Below the pieces are notes generated by a model. The model worked only from the letters and a program-made list of their open reading frames with translations. It was not told the DNA's origin and did no database searches. The position numbers and the translations under genes were made by a program. From the NCBI GenBank assembly GCA_936941515.1, contig CAKZJI010000475.1:1-5366 (forward strand): a stretch of DNA of 5,366 nt, in the 5' to 3' direction. How positions within the stretch are numbered: the stretch's first letter is position 1; every line of letters starts with the position of its first letter. This stretch comes from an uncultured Propionibacteriaceae bacterium. Its GTDB lineage: Bacteria > Actinomycetota > Actinomycetes > Propionibacteriales > Propionibacteriaceae. Shown piece by piece: positions 1 through 5,366 of this stretch.

Positions 1-19
1 TCGACGGCGTCTCACACGA

Positions 20-151
20 TCAAGATGCTTCCACCGCTTGGGAGACTACGCAGCATCCTGACCACGAGAAGAAGCTGTAACAAGCGCAAACTGTCTGGCT
101 GGCGCTGTTTTCCTCGTCCATCTCGATGGATTGCCTGGCCTCAACGGACAT
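20..151 (-). CDS. lanA: Putative class III lanthipeptide precursor peptide (43 aa)
   Basis: Seen: an ATG at 151-149 opens 43 codons ending in TGA at 22-20. AGGAGA lies at 161-156, with 5 nt between AGGAG and the ATG, the best ribosome site in the window. The N-terminal part (residues 1-15) is acidic and Cys-free, with S-I-E-M-D-E-E at 8-14. The C-terminal part holds S16, S18, T20, C22, C24, S26, S29, S31, C33, C34 and S37. Residues 26-33 (SFFSWSGC) fit S-x-x-S-x-x-x-C exactly. Known: class III precursors such as LabA have a short leader with an ILELQ-like helix and cores with SxxSxxxC that become labionin or lanthionine. Inferred: this is the substrate of the LanKC encoded 113 nt upstream. 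I-E-M-D at 9-12 may be a degenerate ILELQ motif, and the leader/core border may lie near residues 15-19. The first half of the core lacks SxxSxxxC but allows S18-C22 and T20-C24 rings. Odd: nine residues follow the CC pair, whereas labyrinthopeptins end at Cys. Chance ORF is the alternative, but start signal, composition, strand and position together argue against it. Confidence 0.8.
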   Translation of the reverse strand: MSVEARQSIEMDEENSASQTVCACYSFFSWSGCCVVSQAVEAS

Positions 152-155
152 TCTG

Positions 156-161
156 TCTCCT
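156..161 (-). promoter_or_regulatory. Strong Shine-Dalgarno of the precursor gene
   Basis: AGGAGA on the minus strand, with 5 nt between AGGAG and the ATG at 151-149. It decides the start: the in-frame Met at residue 11 (121-119) has no comparable site. It is closer to consensus than the sites before the other genes, as expected for a peptide needed in excess over its modifying enzyme. Confidence 0.75.
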
Positions 162-181
162 GGTGTTCATCGTGGTGAAAC

Positions 182-210
182 GAGCCACGCCTGCCAAGGC
201 GTTTTGGCTC
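182..210 (-). promoter_or_regulatory. GC-rich hairpin between lanKC and the precursor gene
   Basis: In the minus-strand transcript GAGCC (210-206) pairs with GGCTC (186-182), and inside it CGCCT pairs with AGGCG around a TGGC loop. An AAAA/T internal loop separates the two 5-bp stems. Only GTTTC follows, so it lacks the U-tract of a strong intrinsic terminator. It sits 55 nt after the lanKC stop and ends 31 nt before the precursor ATG. Inferred roles: a partial terminator/attenuator, or a processing or stabilising stem that uncouples precursor mRNA levels from the enzyme genes. A fully independent precursor promoter is not evident. Confidence 0.5.
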
Positions 211-264
211 AGCATGTTTTCCTCGATGTTTGGAGTCTTTCAGTTGTGAACTATCGGCGCTAGA

Positions 265-2679
265 TCAAACTGTCACTAGTGGGCCATGACAGGTGTCATC
301 GCATATTCCGAGCATTCGTGTCATGTTCCGCCATGGGTCCCTGCTCAGGGCGAGGAGGGCGCCGGCTGACCCCGTCGCGAGATCGGATGAGAAACGCAGG
401 CCATGATCACCCAGCAGCAATGTGCCTTCCTCGCGACGGTCCATCGACCACGACAGTCTCATGAGGTGGCGGCGAACGGCGTCGTCTTGGTCTCCCACGA
501 GCTGGCGGAGGACGAGTAGGAGACCTGCGCGGCCATTGTGGAGACCGGATGACTCAGTCAGGGGACAACGACAGGTCTGTGCCACGGCCTTGGCCGTCTG
601 GTCATCATCAAGCCTGGCGGCGAGCGGGCCACATGCCGCGGGACCACGCCCCAGATATGGCCATCGGATCTGTCCCTCGCCTGAGAAGAGCGCACCGTCA
701 ACAATCGTTGTCGTGGCCAGGGCCAGTCGGAGTGAGTGGCGGGCGAGATCATGACGATCCGGCAGGGGAGAGGCAAGCAGGGAGAGCCCGATCCCCTCCC
801 AACCGGAGAACAGGCCGTTCGGCAAGGCCACATCAGTGTTCCGCACAGCCACGGCGAGTTGTTCCCAGAGGGTATATGCAGCGTGGGCGAGAGATTTCGA
901 TGACAGTCGTTGTGAGAGGGACTGCAGCGCGCACGCTCGGCCCGCCATACCAGTACCGAGGGTGAGGTCAGTCGATCCGTTCGTTGTGATCGTGAGAATT
1001 CCGGACTGGTGGAGCAGGGATGCAGCCATGTCGTTCTGACCGCACAGGGAGAGACCCAGGGCAATTCCCTCGATTCCGTTGGCCAACCCCGGCAGCAGGG
1101 TCGGGCGGGTGGCCAAGCGGTCCTTCATCCAGGTCACGTGATTCGCGTCAACACCGTACCCAGTCACGGCAAGAGCAGCCATGATTCCGGCGGCGCCATG
1201 CATCAGGCCGAATTCTGAACCTGGATGCCCGAACAGGTAGGGGTCTGAGGGAAAGAGGCGGTCGGCTCGTGCGGGAGTGGCTGATGCCCGGATCCCCTTG
1301 GCGAGTTCGCTTGTCACGTCCTCGAGGTTCCAGGCATGTGGTAAACCAGTCGGATTTCCCATCATGTCCTCGACTGCGGCCTGGCTGATGAGCGCGCGAA
1401 GATTTGGATGGAGGACAAGCGCGGGGCCGCAAGTCGGATCCACGAGAAGAGTGTGGAGATCGTCAGTCGTCGCCGGATCGGGAATCGTGTCGTCCGACTG
1501 GAACCAGGGAGCGGCGATCCCTGACGAGACGGCGACCCCGTCGATTGAGCAGGATTCAAAGTCAGTAACCAAAACCTCATGGCCGACATGTATCAGATTC
1601 GCGGGATGAAGATCCCCGTGAACGATTCCGCACCCGGCCATGACCCTCGTGACATTCCTCAAGCGATCTTCGACCTCTCGGCACCAGCGTGAAAAATCGG
1701 TCATCGATAGCCGATGAGGTCGCCTACCAATCAGAGGATGGAACCTCGACATCTCCTGGTGGACTGTCATTCCGTCAAGGAATTCCATGATCAGGAACGA
1801 GCCGTCCTCGGTCTCAATGAGATCAATGGGATGGGGAGCGGCCCGATAGGGGTCCAGTCTTCTCAGGGCCTCGTACTCGTGACGCAGCCGCACTCGGGCG
1901 TCGACACCCGCCGCATCAAGTCCGGACAGGTGCCGGGCCTCCTTGACGACTACCGATGTGCCGTCTCTCCATGTTGCCTGATACACGCCGCCAGCATTTG
2001 ATTGGTGGAGGAGTCTGACATCGTCGATGGGAAGAACCGTGCTGGGGCGATTCGTCCGACGGAGCCTCCGGATCCACGGCGTGTCGTGATCGGATTCTGC
2101 GGGCGCGGGGCCTCGACGATCAGGATGTGTTGTTCCCGGGTAGACCGGGAACGGTACTCCTGTGGATGACACCGCCCATGCCTCTCGGAAACTCCCGTGA
2201 CGCAACCACAGAGGGGAGGATCCGACTCGCAGCTCGCCGGACACCGGAGGTGAATCGACGTTCTGAAGCAGCTCGGCAAGACCGGAGCAGAAGTGCTCAA
2301 GGCTCTCGCCGTCGGGGTAGCAGGTGCAGACCTTGCCGCTCTGACTTCGGTCCGCATACTTGACTTGACTCGCGTGAACGAGACCTCGGGTGCGAAGTAC
2401 TTTGAAGGGGACGCTGTGGCGTACGCACCACAGTGCTACGACTGAGGCAACCGATTCCAATTCCGATGGCTTGGCAGACACATGCACTTTCCACCCCACC
2501 TCTGGAAGGGTCGGACGAGGTGGCATGTGGATTTGCCAAGGACCCCGGATGGTCGTCGTCCACCTTGGCGAGTCCGCTGGCAGGACCGAGATATCTCCTG
2601 TGAGATACGGAGATCCGGGCGCCCAGGGGACGTCGTACCACGAGGGACTCGCCAGGGTGAACGGGATGTGGTTCAGCAA
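265..2679 (-). CDS. lanKC: Class III lanthipeptide synthetase LanKC (lyase-kinase-cyclase)
   Basis: A cytoplasmic trifunctional enzyme expected to phosphorylate Ser/Thr of a precursor peptide, eliminate phosphate to dehydroamino acids and form thioether/carbacyclic rings. Seen in 804 residues: an N-terminal segment with SPSWYDVP (11-18), like the DPxFYD start of the family. A lyase-like region follows (about 60-200) with GWKVHVSA (62-69), VKYADRSQSGK (106-116) and PDRRGP (186-191). The Ser/Thr kinase region (about 215-400) has a Gly-rich loop near 226-232, Lys246, HGDLHPAN (354-361) as catalytic loop and DFE (373-375) replacing DFG. The LanC-like cyclase (about 485-804) has repeated G-rich motifs: HGAAG 494-498, NGIEG 534-538, GTGMAG 575-580, SGWEG 625-629, HNGRAG 714-719 and TGSAG 769-773. 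The CHG zinc motif is replaced by LHN (713-715), which marks class III rather than class IV. The start is TTG at 2679-2677, preceded by GGGGAG; no ATG or GTG in the same frame precedes it in the gap. At 804 residues it is slightly short for the family. It lies 84 nt after the exporter gene. Confidence 0.95.
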   Translation of the reverse strand: MLNHIPFTLASPSWYDVPWAPGSPYLTGDISVLPADSPRWTTTIRGPWQIHMPPRPTLPEVGWKVHVSAKPSELESVASVVALWCVRHSVPFKVLRTRGLVHASQVKYADRSQSGKVCTCYPDGESLEHFCSGLAELLQNVDSPPVSGELRVGSSPLWLRHGSFREAWAVSSTGVPFPVYPGTTHPDRRGPAPAESDHDTPWIRRLRRTNRPSTVLPIDDVRLLHQSNAGGVYQATWRDGTSVVVKEARHLSGLDAAGVDARVRLRHEYEALRRLDPYRAAPHPIDLIETEDGSFLIMEFLDGMTVHQEMSRFHPLIGRRPHRLSMTDFSRWCREVEDRLRNVTRVMAGCGIVHGDLHPANLIHVGHEVLVTDFESCSIDGVAVSSGIAAPWFQSDDTIPDPATTDDLHTLLVDPTCGPALVLHPNLRALISQAAVEDMMGNPTGLPHAWNLEDVTSELAKGIRASATPARADRLFPSDPYLFGHPGSEFGLMHGAAGIMAALAVTGYGVDANHVTWMKDRLATRPTLLPGLANGIEGIALGLSLCGQNDMAASLLHQSGILTITTNGSTDLTLGTGMAGRACALQSLSQRLSSKSLAHAAYTLWEQLAVAVRNTDVALPNGLFSGWEGIGLSLLASPLPDRHDLARHSLRLALATTTIVDGALFSGEGQIRWPYLGRGPAACGPLAARLDDDQTAKAVAQTCRCPLTESSGLHNGRAGLLLVLRQLVGDQDDAVRRHLMRLSWSMDRREEGTLLLGDHGLRFSSDLATGSAGALLALSRDPWRNMTRMLGICDDTCHGPLVTV

Positions 2680-2685
2680 TCGGGG

Positions 2686-2691
2686 CTCCCC
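2686..2691 (-). promoter_or_regulatory. Ribosome binding site fixing the TTG start of lanKC
   Basis: GGGGAG on the minus strand, 6 nt before the TTG at 2679-2677. It supports TTG as the true start, since the reading frame further upstream in the gap contains no ATG, GTG or other TTG with a ribosome site. The site lies in a self-complementary run (CTCCGGGGAGCCCC), so mild sequestration is possible. Confidence 0.6.
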
Positions 2692-2742
2692 GGAGTGAGA
2701 TACACACTTGGAACGAACCCAATTAGATCAGAGGAGGGTCTA

Positions 2743-2760
2743 CGAGGGAGTACTCCTCGG
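2743..2760. repeat. Small inverted repeat after the exporter gene
   Basis: The perfect 10-bp palindrome GGAGTACTCC lies at 2747-2756. A wider arm pair, CGAGG at 2743-2747 and CCTCG at 2755-2759, overlaps it. It falls in the 84-nt gap 4-21 nt beyond the MFS stop codon. There is no U-tract on the minus strand, so a terminator is unlikely. It could be a protein-binding site or a weak RNA stem; chance is also possible. Confidence 0.25.
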
Positions 2761-2763
2761 TGC

Positions 2764-4209
2764 TCAGAGATCCTGCTGTTGTCTTTCGGCCTTCGCAAGC
2801 GCGAAGGCCGGCAGAAGGGTGACGGCGGTCGCGGTGAGGATCCACACGTTGGCGTGCGAGAACACTGTGGGGGAGAGTCCGCGGGTGAGCATGGCCTCGT
2901 GGTGGATAACTGCGATGATGACTGCTGTCGCAATTGTCCCGCCGATTCGCTGCAACAGGTTGAGCTGTGCAGAGGCGTCCGCCATGGCCGTCCTCTTGAT
3001 GGACTCGAAGGCCCGTGTCATGGCTGGGACGATTGTCAGGCTGATTCCTGCTCCACGCAAGGCCAAGCAGACTGCCAGGAGTATGTAGGAGGTGTGGTTC
3101 GTCAGCCGGACCAGGGGCAGAGTGGCGATGATGCTCAGAGTTATGCCAACTGTCATCGTGAGGCCTCCACCGATCCGGCCCATGATCTTCGTGCACAGGA
3201 TTCCGGCCATAATGACGCCGACGCCGGCCACTGACATCACCAGACCAGTGTGGACGGCAGTGAGGTGGCGCGTCGCCTCGAGATAGAGGGGCATGACGAC
3301 CATGGGGGCGTAGAGACCGAAACCAAGCACCGCTACGTTGAAGCTGGACCATGAATAGACAGGGTTCTGATACAGGGAAACGTCAAGCAGAGGGTTGGTA
3401 GCCCTTCGGATGTGGGTGATGAAGAACGCCCATGCGAGGACTGCAAGCGCGCCGATCGTAAGCAGGAAGGTGGTGTTTCGCGACGTCCTGCCGAAGAGTG
3501 AGACACCAAGCACTGTCAGCACGATCGCGGTGCTGCCACAGACCAGGCCGAGAGCATCGAGGCGGCGCTTAGCGGTGTGTGGTTCGTCCGGATCGACGCG
3601 GACGGCCTCAATCAGAAGAACAAGAGCTACGGGGACGTTCGCCCAGTAGATGGCCGGCCAGCCCCCGCACCTGTCAACGAGGAGACCGCCCACAGTCGGG
3701 CCGATCAGGGGAGCGATCAACTGGACACTCCCATTCAGTGCCTGCACCCTGCCAAGTTGTTCGCGTGGGATGCCACGGATAAGCAGGACGGATGCTGTCG
3801 GAACAAGGATCCCAGCTCCGGCACCGGAGATGGTCCTGCCAGTGACGAGTTGCCACACTGAATCGCTCAGTGCACACATCACCGAGCCGATGAGGAACAT
3901 GGTCATTGAGGCGATGAAGGTGAGCCGTGGACCAAGGCGGTCGATGACCCAGGCGGAGGCCGTCATCGTCGCGCACAGTGCAAGTAGGTAACTTGTGAGG
4001 ACCCACTGCACGCTGCCCATGCTCCCGAAGCGGGCGGTGGTCGCGCTCAAGGACACGTTCACGACGGTCGTGTCGAGCATGACCATGAGGGTCGCGACCA
4101 TCGAGATGGCCATGGCTCTGATGACGCTTCGCGGTGGAGCCTCGGACCTGGTCGCCGTGGCATGGGAGGTGACGGGGCGCGGCGGGGTGATGACATCTTG
4201 GGTGGTCAT
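2764..4209 (-). CDS. MFS exporter, DHA2 (EmrB/QacA) type, 14 helices
   Basis: An inner-membrane proton-driven exporter. In 481 residues I see a polar N-tail (1-28) and then hydrophobic segments in the 14-helix pattern of the DHA2 drug:H+ antiporters. Family motifs are in order: LDTTVVNVSL (45-54, motif D1), DRLGPR (90-95, motif A), GRTISGAGAG (124-133, motif B with its Arg125), APLIGPTVGG (166-175, motif C of antiporters), WPAIYWANVP (184-193) and LNLLQRIGG (416-424) late in the protein. The length is normal, so it looks intact. The start is ATG at 4209-4207 with GGAGAG at 4220-4215. It begins 25 nt after the acyltransferase stop and precedes lanKC by 84 nt. Inferred: it exports the lanthipeptide product or gives the producer immunity. 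Known lanthipeptide operons mostly use ABC transporters, so an MFS here is a less common solution; general drug efflux is the alternative. Confidence 0.93.
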   Translation of the reverse strand: MTTQDVITPPRPVTSHATATRSEAPPRSVIRAMAISMVATLMVMLDTTVVNVSLSATTARFGSMGSVQWVLTSYLLALCATMTASAWVIDRLGPRLTFIASMTMFLIGSVMCALSDSVWQLVTGRTISGAGAGILVPTASVLLIRGIPREQLGRVQALNGSVQLIAPLIGPTVGGLLVDRCGGWPAIYWANVPVALVLLIEAVRVDPDEPHTAKRRLDALGLVCGSTAIVLTVLGVSLFGRTSRNTTFLLTIGALAVLAWAFFITHIRRATNPLLDVSLYQNPVYSWSSFNVAVLGFGLYAPMVVMPLYLEATRHLTAVHTGLVMSVAGVGVIMAGILCTKIMGRIGGGLTMTVGITLSIIATLPLVRLTNHTSYILLAVCLALRGAGISLTIVPAMTRAFESIKRTAMADASAQLNLLQRIGGTIATAVIIAVIHHEAMLTRGLSPTVFSHANVWILTATAVTLLPAFALAKAERQQQDL

Positions 4210-4214
4210 GTTTG

Positions 4215-4220
4215 CTCTCC
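4215..4220 (-). promoter_or_regulatory. Ribosome binding site of the MFS gene
   Basis: GGAGAG on the minus strand inside the 25-nt gap after the acyltransferase stop, with 7 nt between GGAG and the ATG at 4209-4207. The tight gap with its own ribosome site supports co-transcription and probable translational coupling of the two genes. Confidence 0.6.
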
Positions 4221-4234
4221 AGGGACGACGTGGC

Positions 4235-5366
4235 TCAGATGGACATCTGGGATTCGATGTGGTGGAAGAAGGTGTTTATGGAATCGGGATCGTCATCAGC
4301 GCGATGAGCGATGGTGACAGTGGTGGTCTCGCCGACGGTGCAACTGCTGATGAACATTGCGGAGTAGGGAACGAGCATCGGGAGGCTTCGCATCGAGACC
4401 GGGGTGAGTTCCAAGGTCTGGAACCTTGAAAGGTCGAGCTTCCCGTGGTCGGAGATGATTGCGGCACAGGGATAGACACCATCGAGGCCGATGGCCTGGC
4501 TTTCCTCCAAGGTCGATGCGAACGGATTGTTGTGGCGGAAATCCTCACTGATGATCGCAAGGTCTCGATGGCGAGCAAGGTCCGTGAGCAGATGCCCATG
4601 GATGCTTTGCCAGCGCTGGTTCGGGGTGATGATCACTGGCAGTTGGGCACTTAGGTTTGCTGTGGATCGGACCTCTGGGACGTGCCGCCGGATGTCAACC
4701 GGGATGATGATCATTGCGGCGTGGTCGATCATCTCGGCCACAGCGGCAGCGATTCTTCCGCTCATGGCTCCCGGGGCACTGTGCCACGTCCTGGAGGCCC
4801 ATATACGTTGGTTCTTCCTCCCCCCCAGTGGAGAAAGGACATCGGCGGGCACAGCGGCCAGGTGGCGTCGGGGCTTGATGCTGTTCTCCAAGGATCGTTT
4901 GATATCGACATCGGTCAGGGTGTCGGGGCTTCCAATGGGTTCACGCTCGTCCAACGCTGCAAGCAGGTCGACGAGAAATCGTTCGATGCCCCGCCCATCG
5001 GTCACGGCATGGCTTGCTGCCAAGGTGATTCGGGTGCGTTCCGCCCCCTCGAAAACGTGGAGCGTGGACGATGGTCCCGTCACGAGATCCATGTCAGCGT
5101 GGAAGTCGGCAACGTCGTTGGGGTCCGCGGTCCAGTCGTGGAACACAACCGGACAGCCCGCTGGATCGGATGTCCATCGGCCCGACCTCCGGACCACTGT
5201 CATGCCAGGGTTGGCGGCCGACGCAATCGTGGATGCGTGCCGCCAACAGTCGGCGGGGACGCGGCCCTCGAAGTCGATCATCGTGTGGATGGTGGGGTGC
5301 GGGCCCCGGGTTGCGGCGTTGAGATAGCCGCGTTCGATGCCTGAGATTCGACGTGAGTACCGGCCC
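4235..5366 (-). CDS. Condensation-fold / PapA-like acyltransferase, 5' end cut by the window
   Basis: Likely a CoA- or carrier-dependent acyltransferase of the condensation-domain superfamily (NRPS C domains, PapA, alcohol acetyltransferases), cytoplasmic. The first in-frame ATG is at 5281-5279, but it has no Shine-Dalgarno. The frame stays open to 5365, and those 28 extra codons (with I-S-G-I-E-R-G-Y-L) resemble the usual N-terminus of the superfamily. I therefore treat the gene as running off the right edge. Numbered from Met5281, the active-site motif is SHAVTDG (90-96): His91 and Asp95-Gly96 of HxxxDG are kept, and the first His of HHxxxDG is Ser. PVDIRRHVP (194-202) and Asn209 match the conserved PxDxR...N region. 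SDHGKLDLSRF (277-287) resembles the DFGW-like latch. The visible length of 376 residues is near that of stand-alone acyltransferases. Inferred: it acylates the lanthipeptide or a partner metabolite. A role outside the lanthipeptide pathway cannot be excluded. Confidence 0.8.
   Translation of the reverse strand, partial: GRYSRRISGIERGYLNAATRGPHPTIHTMIDFEGRVPADCWRHASTIASAANPGMTVVRRSGRWTSDPAGCPVVFHDWTADPNDVADFHADMDLVTGPSSTLHVFEGAERTRITLAASHAVTDGRGIERFLVDLLAALDEREPIGSPDTLTDVDIKRSLENSIKPRRHLAAVPADVLSPLGGRKNQRIWASRTWHSAPGAMSGRIAAAVAEMIDHAAMIIIPVDIRRHVPEVRSTANLSAQLPVIITPNQRWQSIHGHLLTDLARHRDLAIISEDFRHNNPFASTLEESQAIGLDGVYPCAAIISDHGKLDLSRFQTLELTPVSMRSLPMLVPYSAMFISSCTVGETTTVTIAHRADDDPDSINTFFHHIESQMSI

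Noticed and set aside
152..200. A possible promoter for the precursor: TTGGCA, 17 nt, CACGAT on the minus strand.
   Set aside because: The -10 element matches consensus at only about half its positions and the -35 overlaps the hairpin; not enough to call.
25..249. A 74-codon plus-strand ORF opposite the precursor region.
   Set aside because: No ribosome site, Arg/Trp-rich composition typical of an antisense shadow, and the minus strand offers a far better coding explanation.
2680..2763. A possible second precursor gene or promoter in the MFS-lanKC gap.
   Set aside because: No short ORF with a ribosome site and Ser/Cys core fits in the 84 nt, and I see no convincing -35/-10 pair.
2482..3234. 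A 250-codon plus-strand ORF crossing the lanKC-MFS gap.
   Set aside because: It overlaps two well-supported minus-strand genes and has low-complexity G/D/Q-rich composition without a family match.
2723..3352. A 209-codon minus-strand ORF in another frame of the MFS gene.
   Set aside because: His/Arg/Pro-rich out-of-frame shadow of the MFS coding sequence with no hydrophobic segments or motifs.
4491..5327. A 278-codon plus-strand ORF.
   Set aside because: It lies fully opposite the acyltransferase frame, shows no recognisable domain and has an Arg/Ser-rich antisense composition.
1..5366. tRNA, rRNA, CRISPR array, insertion sequence or transposase remnants.
   Set aside because: No repeats with regular spacing, terminal inverted repeats, cloverleaf-like segments or transposase motifs were seen on either strand.

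Overview
The window reads almost entirely on the minus strand and looks like part of a class III lanthipeptide (RiPP) biosynthetic operon. The moderately high GC content, the LanKC enzyme type and the codon use suggest an actinomycete (Actinomycetota); nothing here fixes the genus.

In transcription order (right to left) there are four genes. (1) A condensation-fold/PapA-like acyltransferase, 5' end cut by the window edge (4235-5366). (2) A 14-helix DHA2-type MFS exporter (2764-4209). (3) A three-domain class III lanthipeptide synthetase LanKC with lyase, kinase and zinc-less cyclase domains (265-2679, TTG start). (4) A 43-codon gene at 20-151 that I read as the precursor peptide gene. Gaps are 25, 84 and 113 nt, all genes point the same way, and no strong promoter is visible between them, so one operon is the simplest reading. 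The last gap holds a clear GC-rich hairpin without a proper U-tract. Positions 1-19 hold nothing I can call.

The main discovery is the small gene. It has a near-perfect Shine-Dalgarno sequence (AGGAGA) and a short acidic leader. Its core is rich in Ser and Cys, with four Cys arranged as CAC and CC, and contains an exact S-x-x-S-x-x-x-C motif, the signature of labionin-type rings made by class III enzymes.

Inferred pathway: LanKC phosphorylates Ser/Thr in the core, eliminates phosphate and cyclises onto Cys; the MFS protein exports the product. The acyltransferase may add an acyl group to the peptide or to another metabolite, which would make the product a lipolanthine-like or otherwise acylated lanthipeptide. 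No leader protease, LanD decarboxylase, ABC transporter or regulator is in this window; they may lie outside it.
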